The notes under the pieces were generated by a model. That model did no database searches and was not told the origin of the DNA. It saw nothing but the letters and a program-made list of their open reading frames with translations. Shown here in pieces: positions 33,920 to 43,139 of a stretch of DNA of 64,000 nt (the first letter of the stretch is position 1; each line of letters opens with the position of its first letter). The stretch lies in contig CAKSFN010000005.1 in the NCBI GenBank assembly GCA_934454405.1, positions 62,001 through 126,000 on the forward strand. The letters are read 5' to 3'. The stretch comes from an uncultured Eubacteriales bacterium. GTDB taxonomy: Bacteria > Bacillota > Clostridia > Oscillospirales > UBA644. The translations under genes and the position numbers were made by a program.

Positions 33920-36015
33920 CCGAAAATAACGAACAAAGTTTTTATAAGAATACAGGCAATAATGCCCATAACCGTCGGCAGGGCAAACGCCGCGGCGGTC
34001 ATTTTGAAACTTTTTGTTTCTTTGTAAACCGTCAGGCACGATGTCGCGCACGGAAAACGGAACAGAAACGCCGCCGTAAGGCACAGAACCGTACACATAC
34101 TCCACCCGTTTGAGACAAGAAGAGAACGCAGCGAGTCGAGGCTTTCGTACTGAACGAGCGTGCCGCAGTTCATATAACACATCAGAATTACGGGCAGCAC
34201 TATTTCATTTGCGGGAAAGCCGAGTATCAGCCCGAGAACTATTGCGCCGTCAAGCCCCATCGCTTTGCCGAGAGGGTCGAAAAACGAGGTCAGATAAGAA
34301 AGCACGGCAGTATCCGCCACGGTTATATTGGCGAGAAGCCAGATGAAGAACCCTGCCGGGATCGCAACAACGACGGCTCTGCCGAGGACAAACAGCGTTC
34401 TGTCGAGAACGGAACGAACGATAACGCTTCCCACTTTCGGAACACGGTACGGCGGCAATTCGAGCGTAAACGAGGACGGCTTTCCTTTCAGAAACGTCAA
34501 AGACAGGAATTTTGACGCGCCGAGCGTGGATAAGACCGAAACGACTATCATTCCGAGCAATATAAGAGCGCAGAGAAAAGAGTTTTCACCGCCTGCCGCG
34601 GAGCCGACAAAAAACATCGAGATAAGAGCGATGAGCGCGGGAAAACGACCGTTGCACGGAACGAGATTGTTTGTCAGAAGAGCGATGGCTCTTTCACGGG
34701 GAGAGTCAATTATGCGACAGCCCGTTATTCCGCAGGCGTTGCACCCGAAGCCCATGCACATAGTCAGAGCCTGCTTACCGTGGGCACCCGCATGTCGGAA
34801 AAGTCCGTCAAGATTGAACGCTATGCGCGGCAGATATCCGATATCCTCAAGCAGCGTGAACATCGGAAAGAATATTGCCATGGGCGGAAGCATAACCGAA
34901 ACGACCCATGTCAGCGTCAGATATATTCCGTCAACGATGCAGCCCGTCACGGAGGGAGGCGCCGATATAAGCCCGAGAAGATCTCTCAGTTTTTCGCCGA
35001 GAAACGTAAAGCCTTTGAACAGCAGATCGGAAGGATAGTTCGCGCCCACAACGGTTATCCATAAGATTACGGCAAGCAAAGCAAGCATAACGGGGATTCC
35101 CGTCAGAGGAGATGTCAAAATCCTGTCTGCCCTGCGGTCGCGCCTATCGGCGTTCGGCGGCGAATAAAGACACAGCGCGGCTATCTGTTCGGCGCGGGCA
35201 ACAACCGTTCCGACCTCTTCTTCAAGAAATTCTTCTCCATTCGTTTGCGAAACGAGCCGTTTGATGCGTTCATCTGCCGAAAAGTCGGTTTTTGTGTATT
35301 CGCATATTCGTGCGTTCAACGTCTCATTCCGTTCAAGCAGTTTCAGCGCGATCCAGCGGGGAGAAAGCAGCCCCGTTGCCGTTTCCGCAACAATGTCCGA
35401 AAGCGCACGCACTGTTTCTTCCGTCTCTTTGCCGTAAAGCATACACGGCACATAGCACTTTTTGCCCTCGCACACACAGCGCACGGCATCTTTCAGTTTG
35501 TCAAGCCCTTTGCCCGACCTTGCGGCGGCGGGAATAACGGGAACGCCGAGTTGCAGAGAGAGTTCGTCGGTGTCGATATGTATTCCTTTCTTTTTCGCTT
35601 CGTCCATCAGGTTCAGAAGCACAACCGCACGGTCGGTAAATTCCAGTATCTGCAAAACAAGGTTAAGATTTCTTTCAAGACAGGTCGCGTCAACCGTGAT
35701 TATTCGGCAATCGCAGTCTCCGAAGCAAAGAAAATCACGCGCTATTTCCTCTTCCGCGGAATTTGCAAGCAGAGAGTACGTTCCCGGAACATCGACAAGC
35801 GAATATTCTTTTCCTTTATAGAAATACTTTCCCACGGCGTTTCCGACGGTCTTTCCCGGCCAGTTGCCCGTATGCTGTTTCAAACCCGTGAGAGCGTTAA
35901 ATACCGTGCTTTTCCCGACATTCGGGTTTCCCGCAAGCGCAACCGTAAAATCGCCGCGGCCGCTGTCTTTTTCGCCGACGACGGAAAAGCCCGTCGAAGA
36001 ATTTGTCAAGCCCAA
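33916..36015 (-). CDS. feoB: Ferrous iron transporter FeoB
   Basis: This 699-residue Fe2+ importer has an N-terminal G-protein domain and a membrane domain. G1 is GNPNVGKS (residues 29-36), G3 DVPGTYSL and G4 NLMDEA. The membrane part from about residue 310 has PPMAIFFPMFTLLEDIGYLP in the first gate repeat and GFGCNACGITGCRI, a cysteine-rich pore segment typical of the family. The start is TTG at 36015 with AGGTGAT at 5 nt; no ATG is in frame nearby. It lies 6 nt after feoA. No terminator separates it from the GH27 promoter. Confidence 0.95.
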   Translation of the reverse strand: MGLTNSSTGFSVVGEKDSGRGDFTVALAGNPNVGKSTVFNALTGLKQHTGNWPGKTVGNAVGKYFYKGKEYSLVDVPGTYSLLANSAEEEIARDFLCFGDCDCRIITVDATCLERNLNLVLQILEFTDRAVVLLNLMDEAKKKGIHIDTDELSLQLGVPVIPAAARSGKGLDKLKDAVRCVCEGKKCYVPCMLYGKETEETVRALSDIVAETATGLLSPRWIALKLLERNETLNARICEYTKTDFSADERIKRLVSQTNGEEFLEEEVGTVVARAEQIAALCLYSPPNADRRDRRADRILTSPLTGIPVMLALLAVILWITVVGANYPSDLLFKGFTFLGEKLRDLLGLISAPPSVTGCIVDGIYLTLTWVVSVMLPPMAIFFPMFTLLEDIGYLPRIAFNLDGLFRHAGAHGKQALTMCMGFGCNACGITGCRIIDSPRERAIALLTNNLVPCNGRFPALIALISMFFVGSAAGGENSFLCALILLGMIVVSVLSTLGASKFLSLTFLKGKPSSFTLELPPYRVPKVGSVIVRSVLDRTLFVLGRAVVVAIPAGFFIWLLANITVADTAVLSYLTSFFDPLGKAMGLDGAIVLGLILGFPANEIVLPVILMCYMNCGTLVQYESLDSLRSLLVSNGWSMCTVLCLTAAFLFRFPCATSCLTVYKETKSFKMTAAAFALPTVMGIIACILIKTLFVIFG

Positions 36016-36021
36016 TAAAAA

Positions 36022-36255
36022 TCACCTGTATCCGATAAATATTTTTTCCGCGTCCGTGCCGCGAACGGCAAGAACCGCGCCCCGTATCATATATGCCACG
36101 GGATCTCCGCAGGGGCTTTTGTGAAGCGCTTTTATACGGGTTCCTCGGACAATTCCGAGATCGAGCATCCGTCTTTTTTCGGAGCCGCTGAAGCCCGTTC
36201 CGACAACGCGTCCCTCGCTCCCTACAGGAAGCTCCCTCAAAGTTTTTTCCGTCAT
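36022..36255 (-). CDS. feoA: FeoA-family protein
   Basis: This 77-residue SH3-like cytosolic protein supports FeoB-dependent iron uptake. It has the family pattern LRELPVGSEGRVVG ... RRMLDLGIVRGTRI ... DPVAYMIRGAVLAVR. AAGGAGAT precedes the ATG, and feoB follows directly. FeoC is absent, as is common in this phylum. Confidence 0.92.
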   Translation of the reverse strand: MTEKTLRELPVGSEGRVVGTGFSGSEKRRMLDLGIVRGTRIKALHKSPCGDPVAYMIRGAVLAVRGTDAEKIFIGYR

Positions 36256-36295
36256 TTTTTTTACATCTCCTTTTCATTCCGACTTTTCCACTATC

Positions 36296-36325
36296 ACTAT
36301 ATGCCCTCCCGTTTGTTCTTGACAA
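36296..36325 (-). promoter_or_regulatory. Possible feoAB promoter
   Basis: On the minus strand TTGTCA (36325-36320) and TATAGT (36301-36296) are 18 nt apart, overlapping the T tract of the upstream terminator. No Fur-type palindrome stands out. Confidence 0.45.
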
Positions 36326-36356
36326 AAAAAGAAGACCTCCCCGAAAGGAAGTCTTC
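36324..36356 (-). terminator. Terminator after the aminotransferase gene
   Basis: GAAGACCTCC (36331-36340) pairs with GGAAGTCTTC (36347-36356) with one mismatch. On the minus strand seven T residues follow. It ends the long 48.4-36.4 kb transcript. Confidence 0.88.
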
Positions 36357-36379
36357 ATTTTTCCGTGACAAACAAAATA

Positions 36380-37576
36380 TCACTTTGAGCTCTCGGATTC
36401 TTTTATCGCATTTCCGAGAAGTCTGACGCCCTCGACAATTCTGTCTTCCGTCATTGACGAATAGTTGAGCCTCATCGTCGATGTCGGCGCGTTCATATCG
36501 ACCATAAAAGTGCTTCCGGGAACGAAAAGAACATTCTTTTGAACACATTCTTTCGCAAGCGGCGCGGTGTCCGTTCCGTCACAAAGGTCGCACCATACAA
36601 AAAGTCCGCCTTTCGGAGAGGTTCTTGTCGCGGTATCCGGAAAATACTCGTCTATGGCGTCAAGCATGGTCTTGCAACGCTTGCCGTAAAGCGCACGGAG
36701 TTTTTCGATATGTGCGGAAAGGTCGTAGCGCGTAAGGAACTCGTAAGACATCATTTGCGTGAGCATCGGGGTATGAACGTCCGATACCTGCTTCGCGATA
36801 ACGATTTTTGCGATAAGGTCACGGTGACCCGTTATATAGCCCACACGGATTCCGGGGGTCAGAATTTTTGAAAACGAACCGCTGTAAAGAACAATGCCCT
36901 CATCGTCGCCCGATTTTATCGTCGGAACTTTCGAGCCGTCAAACGTCAGTTCCCCGTACGGGTTATCCTCGATAATAACGACGCCGTGTTTTTTTGCAAG
37001 TGCGCAGAGTTTCGTTCTCTTTTCCGCGGACATCGTAACGCCCGACGGGTTCTGGAAAGTGGGAATGGTGTAAATAATCTTGACGTTTTCGGTTTCGTTA
37101 AGCTTCTTTTCAAGAATTTCGATATCCATACCGTCGCTTTTAACGGGAACGCCGACAAGTTTTGCGCCGTAAGCGCGGAATGCGTTCAGCGCGCCGATAA
37201 AACTCGGCTCCTCAACGATAACGGCGTCGCCCTCGTTGACAAGCACTTTCGTTGCAAGGTCTATTCCCTGCTGACCGCCCGAAACGATTATTGTTTCATC
37301 GAAATCTCTGCCGATGTTTTCCCTTTCGGCGATGAATTTTTTAACGTATTCGCGAAGCGGCGCATAGCCCTCCGTCACACCGTATTGAAGCGCCTCCGTC
37401 GGCTTTTTTGCAAGTATTTCGGCAAGTATCTCCGAAAACTCTTTTGACGGAAACAGTTCGGGCGCGGGGTTTCCGCCGGCAAGGCTTATAACCTCGGGAC
37501 GGTTGCCGTATTTGAATATTTCTCTTATTGCGGAACCCTGAACGCCGCTTATTCTGTTCGAAAACTTAAATTCCAT
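36380..37576 (-). CDS. PLP-dependent aminotransferase (2-aminoadipate/aromatic type)
   Basis: This 398-residue class I/II aminotransferase has the internal-aldimine lysine K237 in SGSFSKILTPGIRVGYITG and the cofactor-binding D204 in EDNPYGEL. The N-terminus ISLAGGNPAPELFP is the pattern of the LysN/ARO8-like and MocR-type group, which accepts aromatic and branched amino acids. ATG at 37576 is chosen over 37606. It is the last gene of the long operon that encodes IorAB, so conversion of aromatic amino acids to arylpyruvates is a fitting role. The substrate is inferred. Confidence 0.85.
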   Translation of the reverse strand: MEFKFSNRISGVQGSAIREIFKYGNRPEVISLAGGNPAPELFPSKEFSEILAEILAKKPTEALQYGVTEGYAPLREYVKKFIAERENIGRDFDETIIVSGGQQGIDLATKVLVNEGDAVIVEEPSFIGALNAFRAYGAKLVGVPVKSDGMDIEILEKKLNETENVKIIYTIPTFQNPSGVTMSAEKRTKLCALAKKHGVVIIEDNPYGELTFDGSKVPTIKSGDDEGIVLYSGSFSKILTPGIRVGYITGHRDLIAKIVIAKQVSDVHTPMLTQMMSYEFLTRYDLSAHIEKLRALYGKRCKTMLDAIDEYFPDTATRTSPKGGLFVWCDLCDGTDTAPLAKECVQKNVLFVPGSTFMVDMNAPTSTMRLNYSSMTEDRIVEGVRLLGNAIKESESSK

Positions 37577-37598
37577 TTTTATTATATACTCCTTTCGG

Positions 37599-39935
37599 TC
37601 AGACACGACCGTAAACCTCTTTTGCCGCGCGAACCGTCGCCGCCGCGTCTTTCGAATAATAATCCGCGCCTATTTTTGCGGCATAATCGGCAGTCAGAAC
37701 GGCGCCGCCGACAACCGTTTTGCAGAACGGTGCCTGCTCGTTAAGCATCTTTACCGTTCTCTCCATCGCGGGCACGGTCGTTGTCATAAGCGCGCTCAAA
37801 CCGCAAAGCTTTGCGCCGCTTTTCAGAACCGCGTCAACAACGGTCTGCTCGGGAACGTCGCGCCCGAGGTCGATTATTCTGAAACCGTAGTTTTCAAGCA
37901 CCGACCGCACGATGTTTTTTCCTATATCGTGTATATCGCCGTGAACCGTTGCCAAAACGACCGTGTCTTCCGAGGCATTTTCCGCCGCGGGCAGCGCCGC
38001 CCGAACGACATCGCACGCCGCTTTTGCCGCTTCCGCGGAACGCATAAGCTGCGGCAGATATATCTTGCCTTCTTCGTAGCGTTTTCCGATATTGTCGAGA
38101 ACGGGAATCAATTCGGCATTGATAACATTCTGCGCGTCCTCAGTCCGTAAAAGCGTTTTCATCGCCGCCGCCGCTTCGCTTCGCAAGCCTCTTTCAACCG
38201 CCTCCGAAAGCGAATATACGCTTCCCTGCGGCGCTTTTTCTGCTGCGGTTTGCGAAAACTTTTCTATATATTCCGCTCCGCCCTCGTCAAAGCCCGAAAG
38301 CAGACGCGAAGCTATCATCGTTTCCGTCATGGAGGTGTCGCCGGGGTTGATAATCGCAAGATCAAGTCCCCTGTTCAACGCCGCCGCAAGGAAGGTTCTG
38401 TTGACAATATCTCTTCTCGGCAGACCGAAAGAGACGTTGCTGACCCCGAGCGCGGTTTTTACTCCGAGCTTTTTTACTTTTTCAAGCGCGTCGAGCGTTA
38501 TCCCCGGATTTTCCGAATCGACGCCGACGGTCATCGTCAGGCAGTCTATCGCGATATCCGCGCGGGGTATGCCCTCTGCCTCACAGCGTGAGATGATTTT
38601 TTTCGCTATCTCCACCCTGCCGTCGGACGTTTCGGGAATACCGTTTTCGTCAAGGGTGAGTCCTATAACGACGGCGCCGTACTTCTTCACAACAGGAAGC
38701 ACGGTTTTCAGGGATTCTTCTTTGCCGTTGACGGAATTGACAACGGAGCGTCCGCCGGCAAGGCGAAGCCCCGCTTCTATCGCCGCAGGGTCGGAAGAGT
38801 CTATCTGCAACGGAAGATCGCTGACGGAGCGAACCGCCGAAACGACTTTTTTCATCAACTCTTCTTCATTCGCGCCGGGAACGCCGACGTTTATATCGAG
38901 AATTTCCGCCCCCTGCTCCTGCTGCGCGACCGCCTGACGGCAAATATATCCCATATCGCCGTCGATAAGCGCTTGTTTAAGCAGTTTTTTACCTGTCGGG
39001 TTAAGCCTCTCCCCGACCGTAACGGAGCGTGAAAGAGCAACGTATTTTGTTGAAGAACAAACGCCTGCGGGAACGGTTTCGGGGCGTTTGGGCGGTTTTG
39101 TGTTCAAAAGCTTTTCTTTCAGAAGCCGTATATGTTCGGGCGTCGTTCCGCAGCAGCCTCCGACAACACAAGCGCCTGCTTTTACAAGTTTTTCCGTGTG
39201 CGCGGCGAACTCTTCGGGCGTCAGATCATAACTGCCGTCCGCGCGGGGAAGCCCTGCGTTGGGCTTTGCAATAAGCGGCAGCGTCGTATATTTCCGCATT
39301 TCCGCAATCACGGAAAGCAGCTTGTCGGGGCCTACGGAACAGTTGACGCCTATTGCGTCCGCGCCGAGCGCCGAAAGCGCCGTTGCCGCGGAGGGAACGT
39401 CGCAGCCCGTAAACGTTCTGCCGTTTTCCTCAAAAGTCATCGTTACAAAAACGGGAAGCGACGTATTCTCTTTTGCCGCGATAAGCGCCGCTTTCGCCTC
39501 GTAAAGATCCATCATCGTTTCGATGAATATAAAATCCGCGCCTGCCTTTTCGCCGGCGATCATCTGTGTTTTGAAATATTCGACGGCGGTTTCAAAGGAC
39601 AGCGAGCCGAGAGGTTCGAGAAGCTCGCCGAGAGGTCCTACGTCAAGCGCCGCCTTTCCGCCGAACGGTTTCGCGGCTTCTTTTGCGGAGGAAACTGCGG
39701 CAAAAATCACCTCTTCGCAGGTCATTCCGCTGTTTTTCATCTTCGGAACGCTTGCTCCGAAAGTGTTGGAAAGCACCGCCTGCGCGCCCGCCTTAAAATA
39801 TTCCCGATGGATATCCGCAATAATATCCGGATTCTCCGCGCCGAAAACACAGGGGTTGTCGCCGGGTTTCATTCCGCGCGATTGAAGCATTGTTCCCATC
39901 GCGCCGTCAAGAAACATCAGTTCGTTAAAGGTCAC
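37599..39935 (-). CDS. metH: Cobalamin-dependent methionine synthase, without reactivation domain
   Basis: This 778-residue enzyme transfers methyl from methyltetrahydrofolate to homocysteine through cobalamin. Domains are homocysteine-binding (about 1-280; FLDGAMGTML, zinc ligands in GVNCSVGPD and VVGGCCG), pterin-binding (about 295-560), cap (about 580-660) and B12-binding (about 660-778; DIHDIG ligand motif). The C-terminal AdoMet reactivation domain is absent and is probably supplied by the neighbouring gene at 39925-40521, which it overlaps by 11 nt. The start is GTG with GAGGTGG at 6 nt. Confidence 0.93.
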   Translation of the reverse strand: MTFNELMFLDGAMGTMLQSRGMKPGDNPCVFGAENPDIIADIHREYFKAGAQAVLSNTFGASVPKMKNSGMTCEEVIFAAVSSAKEAAKPFGGKAALDVGPLGELLEPLGSLSFETAVEYFKTQMIAGEKAGADFIFIETMMDLYEAKAALIAAKENTSLPVFVTMTFEENGRTFTGCDVPSAATALSALGADAIGVNCSVGPDKLLSVIAEMRKYTTLPLIAKPNAGLPRADGSYDLTPEEFAAHTEKLVKAGACVVGGCCGTTPEHIRLLKEKLLNTKPPKRPETVPAGVCSSTKYVALSRSVTVGERLNPTGKKLLKQALIDGDMGYICRQAVAQQEQGAEILDINVGVPGANEEELMKKVVSAVRSVSDLPLQIDSSDPAAIEAGLRLAGGRSVVNSVNGKEESLKTVLPVVKKYGAVVIGLTLDENGIPETSDGRVEIAKKIISRCEAEGIPRADIAIDCLTMTVGVDSENPGITLDALEKVKKLGVKTALGVSNVSFGLPRRDIVNRTFLAAALNRGLDLAIINPGDTSMTETMIASRLLSGFDEGGAEYIEKFSQTAAEKAPQGSVYSLSEAVERGLRSEAAAAMKTLLRTEDAQNVINAELIPVLDNIGKRYEEGKIYLPQLMRSAEAAKAACDVVRAALPAAENASEDTVVLATVHGDIHDIGKNIVRSVLENYGFRIIDLGRDVPEQTVVDAVLKSGAKLCGLSALMTTTVPAMERTVKMLNEQAPFCKTVVGGAVLTADYAAKIGADYYSKDAAATVRAAKEVYGRV

Positions 39936-40521
39936 TGTTTTCCACCTCTTTTATTCCCGCTATCGCGGTCACGGATTTTATCGGGGAAAGCATACAACCG
40001 CTCCCGACGGTAAGTCCCAGATCGCGCCTTGCGTTTGTCAGTTCCAGAAGCGCAGGCTGAATGTTCATCGGAAGATCTCCGTACCCCGGCGAAAACCTCG
40101 GGGTCAGTTTTATTCCGAGTTCGCTTTCTATGCTTTCGCAGCAGGCGTCGCAGGCGTCCTCGACCGCGGAAGAAGCCGCCGCGTCCGCCAAAAGAGAGAG
40201 AGCGGGAGAAGAAGCTCCGAGCGCGGATATCTTCATATCCGCCCCGAAACCGACAGTTACCGCCAATACAACGCATTTTTTGCACGAAGCAAGCAGTTTT
40301 TTTATGCTGTTTCCCTCAAGTTCGGTTCCCGCGATAAAAAGTTTTTCGCCTTCCCTTTTTATATCAAAAACAACAGCGGCGGCGGCAGGACGGATAAGGT
40401 CGTCAACGAGCCGCTGCGCCTGCTCCGCTTCCTTTTCAACGCCGACACCGTCGCCGCACCTCGCGTACCGCAGCATTTCCGCGCGCCGTACACGGGGGGT
40501 TCTTAAAAATTTTATTCTCAT
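39925..40521 (-). CDS. Stand-alone methionine synthase activation-domain protein
   Basis: This 198-residue protein matches the C-terminal reactivation domain of MetH. RFSPGYGDLPMNIQPALL contains the conserved SPGYGD segment, and VGSGCMLSPIKSVTAIAG the conserved C-terminal pattern. It probably rebinds AdoMet and reductively remethylates oxidised cobalamin on the separate MetH chain. Its ATG overlaps the metF stop (ATGA) and its 3' end overlaps metH, so the three are translationally coupled. Confidence 0.85.
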   Translation of the reverse strand: MRIKFLRTPRVRRAEMLRYARCGDGVGVEKEAEQAQRLVDDLIRPAAAAVVFDIKREGEKLFIAGTELEGNSIKKLLASCKKCVVLAVTVGFGADMKISALGASSPALSLLADAAASSAVEDACDACCESIESELGIKLTPRFSPGYGDLPMNIQPALLELTNARRDLGLTVGSGCMLSPIKSVTAIAGIKEVENSDL

Positions 40522-41378
40522 AACATATTCGCGACCGCTTCGCGGATACGTCGTGAAACCTCGATGTTATTCATCGCATAAACGTGAATACCCTGAACGC
40601 CGCTTGCAAGCAGGTCGATTATCTGTTCCGTCGCGTAGCTTATTCCCGCGTCGAAAAGAGCCTCTGGCTTTGAGCCGTAACGAGCCATTATCTTTGAAAA
40701 CTTTCTCGGCAGTTTTGCGCCGCAGGTGCTGACCATACGCTGAATTTGACGCACGTTTACAACAGGCATTACCCCCGCCTGTATCGGGGCCTTGACGCCC
40801 GCGCGACGGGCAAGATCCGCCATATAATAGAAGTCCTCGTTATCAAAAAACAGTTGGCTGATAAAATGCGTTGCGCCGAGGTCTTCTTTCATCTTCATAT
40901 ATTGTATCTCCGCCTCAACGCCCTCGCTGTCGGGGTGTCCCTCGGGGTAACAGGCGGCGGCGATATCGAACCCGCCGAATTCCGATATATGTTTTATCAA
41001 GTCCGTTGCGTGCAGATACTGAGGGTTGACGTCCGCGCCCTCAACAAGATCTCCGCGCAACGCCAGAACGTTTTCGATACCCTCGCTCCGCAGCGAACGG
41101 AGCATATTGTCGATGCTTTCCGTATCGGAATTTATGCAGGTCAGATGCGCAAGAGGAATAATGCCCTGTTCTTTGATATGTTTTGCCAGATCAAGCGTTA
41201 CCGCCTGTTGAGTCGCAGAACCGCCCGCACCGTAAGTAACGCTTATATATGCGGGATTCAGCTTTGCTATTTTTTCCGCGGCGGCATAAACCGTATCGGC
41301 GGAAACTCTCTTATTCGGCGGAAAAACCTCAAACGACAGATGTTGCCTGTTATCCGAAAAAAGTTCCGAGATCTTCAT
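40518..41378 (-). CDS. metF: Methylenetetrahydrofolate reductase
   Basis: This 286-residue flavoprotein TIM barrel reduces methylene- to methyltetrahydrofolate, supplying MetH. It has LSFEVFPPNK near the N-terminus, SVTYGAGGS, NVLALRGD and HFISQLFFDNEDFY, the folate and FAD site motifs. The start is ATG at 41378 with GGAG about 11 nt upstream; the longer frame to 41420 runs into the ACT gene. Length is normal for the MetF-only form. Confidence 0.95.
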   Translation of the reverse strand: MKISELFSDNRQHLSFEVFPPNKRVSADTVYAAAEKIAKLNPAYISVTYGAGGSATQQAVTLDLAKHIKEQGIIPLAHLTCINSDTESIDNMLRSLRSEGIENVLALRGDLVEGADVNPQYLHATDLIKHISEFGGFDIAAACYPEGHPDSEGVEAEIQYMKMKEDLGATHFISQLFFDNEDFYYMADLARRAGVKAPIQAGVMPVVNVRQIQRMVSTCGAKLPRKFSKIMARYGSKPEALFDAGISYATEQIIDLLASGVQGIHVYAMNNIEVSRRIREAVANML

Positions 41379-41392
41379 TTTCGGGCATTCTC

Positions 41393-41824
41393 CTATAAAT
41401 TCTTTATATCTTCTTCGCAAACGAGTTTTATGCCGCGTTCGGTAAGCAGTTTTATAGCTTTTTCGTTATCCTCCACACGAAGAACGACGCAGGCGTGTTT
41501 GCCTGAAACGGTTATGAACGCATACATATACTCAATATTCACGCCGTTGTCGGAAAGCAGTTTGATAACTTCCGTCAACGCGCCGGGTCTGTCGTCAACC
41601 GCGACCGCCGTGACTTTTGTTATGCTGACAATGTTTCCTTTCTCCGTCAGCACTTTTTTCGCCTTTTCGGCATCGCTGACAATAAGGCGGAGTATTCCGA
41701 AATCCTGCGTGTCCGCAATGGACATCGCGCGGATATCTATACCTGCTTCGCCGAGAACTTCCGTTATCTCGACGAGTTTGCCCGCCTTGTTTTCAACAAA
41801 GATTGATAATTGCGAAACTGTCAT
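41393..41824 (-). CDS. Tandem ACT-domain protein
   Basis: This 143-residue protein has two ACT domains (about 1-68 and 69-143): LSIFVENKAGKLVEITEVLG and VAVDDRPGALTEVIKLLSDN. ACT pairs bind small ligands, often amino acids. The gene is embedded downstream of paaK2, an arrangement seen often with phenylacetate-CoA ligase and IOR genes. A role as aromatic amino acid sensor or allosteric partner of the ligase is inferred. GGAGG precedes the ATG. Confidence 0.88.
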   Translation of the reverse strand: MTVSQLSIFVENKAGKLVEITEVLGEAGIDIRAMSIADTQDFGILRLIVSDAEKAKKVLTEKGNIVSITKVTAVAVDDRPGALTEVIKLLSDNGVNIEYMYAFITVSGKHACVVLRVEDNEKAIKLLTERGIKLVCEEDIKNL

Positions 41825-41839
41825 ATCTTTATCCTCCGT

Positions 41840-43138
41840 TTATTTAAGTCTTTTGTCTATAACGCGTTTGGCTTTGCCCTCGCTGCGCGCAATGGAGTCG
41901 GACGCGACAAGATGAACTTTTGCGGCGATGCCGAGCAGAGAACGAAGTTCGCTTTCGAGTTCTTTTTCTTTTCTGGATATGCCCGTGACCGTATCCGTGA
42001 ACGTGTCAACCGTCATTTCCACAAGAACGTCCAGGGTGTCGTGGTTGTCTATTCTGTCAACAACTATCTGATAATTGGGAGAATATCCCATTTTTATCAG
42101 CACGGTTTCTATCTGCGACGGGAAAACATTGACGCCGCGGATTATAAGCATATCGTCGGTTCTGCCCATCGGTTTTGACATACGGACAAAAGTTCTGCCG
42201 CAGGAACATTTTTCGTGCGTAACGGCGCCTATATCTCTTGTTCTGAAACGGATAAGAGGAAACGCTTCTTTTGTCAGACAGGTGAAAACCATTTCACCCT
42301 GTGTTCCGTCGGGTACGTGCTCTCCCGTTTCGGGGTCGATTATTTCGATTATGAAATGATCTTCGTTGACGTGCATTCCGTGCTGTTCGGAGCATTCATA
42401 AGCAACACCGGGACCGCATATTTCGGTAAGTCCGTATACGTCGTATGCTTTTATTCCGAGCCTTCTTTCAATCTCCGCGCGCATTTCTTCCGTCCACGGC
42501 TCCGCGCCGAGTATACCCGATCTCAGCTTCAGCTGCGAAACGTCCACTCCCTCTTTTTCCATCGTCTCCGCAATGTACAAAGCGTAAGACGGCGTGCAGC
42601 AGATTATGTCCGGCTCGAAATCCTCGATAATGGTTATCTGTCTTGCCGTATTGCCGCTTGAAACGGGGATAACGGTCGCTCCGAGTTTTGTGGCTCCGCC
42701 GTGGAAGCCCATTCCGCCGGTAAAAAGCCCGTAGCCGTAAGAAATATGGACTTTGCTTTTTTTATCCGCGCCAGCCGCGACAAGCTGCCGCGCGCATATA
42801 TCATCCCAAATATCAAGGTCGTTTCTCGTATATCCGACAACAATCTGCTTGCCCGTCGTCCCCGATGACGCGTGAAGTCTGACAACTTCATCCAGAGAAA
42901 CGGCGAACATTCCGTAGGGATATGTATCGCGCAGATCCTGCTTGCTTGTAAACGGGAGTTTAGTTATATCGTCAAGAGATTTTATATCGGAGGGTTTAAC
43001 CCCCGCCGCATCCATACGGTTGCGGTAAAGCTCGACGTTGTCGTAAACTCTTTCGACCTGCCTTATAAGCCGTTCCGTTTGCAATTCCTCAATTTTTTTG
43101 CGAGGCATTGTTTCGATTTCTTCCTGCCAGTATTTCAT
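41840..43138 (-). CDS. paaK: Phenylacetate-CoA ligase, second copy
   Basis: This 432-residue adenylate-forming enzyme has the ANL motifs SSGTTGKQIVVGYT and YGLTEICGPGVAYECSEQHG, and the C-terminal hinge FRTRDIGAVTHEKCSCGRTF. It couples arylacetate, ATP and CoA to arylacetyl-CoA and can run in reverse. It differs clearly from the copy at 45468-46772 (for example in the opening residues and ACA-site loop), so they may have different aryl substrates. It follows iorB by 1 nt. Confidence 0.92.
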   Translation of the reverse strand: MKYWQEEIETMPRKKIEELQTERLIRQVERVYDNVELYRNRMDAAGVKPSDIKSLDDITKLPFTSKQDLRDTYPYGMFAVSLDEVVRLHASSGTTGKQIVVGYTRNDLDIWDDICARQLVAAGADKKSKVHISYGYGLFTGGMGFHGGATKLGATVIPVSSGNTARQITIIEDFEPDIICCTPSYALYIAETMEKEGVDVSQLKLRSGILGAEPWTEEMRAEIERRLGIKAYDVYGLTEICGPGVAYECSEQHGMHVNEDHFIIEIIDPETGEHVPDGTQGEMVFTCLTKEAFPLIRFRTRDIGAVTHEKCSCGRTFVRMSKPMGRTDDMLIIRGVNVFPSQIETVLIKMGYSPNYQIVVDRIDNHDTLDVLVEMTVDTFTDTVTGISRKEKELESELRSLLGIAAKVHLVASDSIARSEGKAKRVIDKRLK

Positions 43139-43139
43139 A

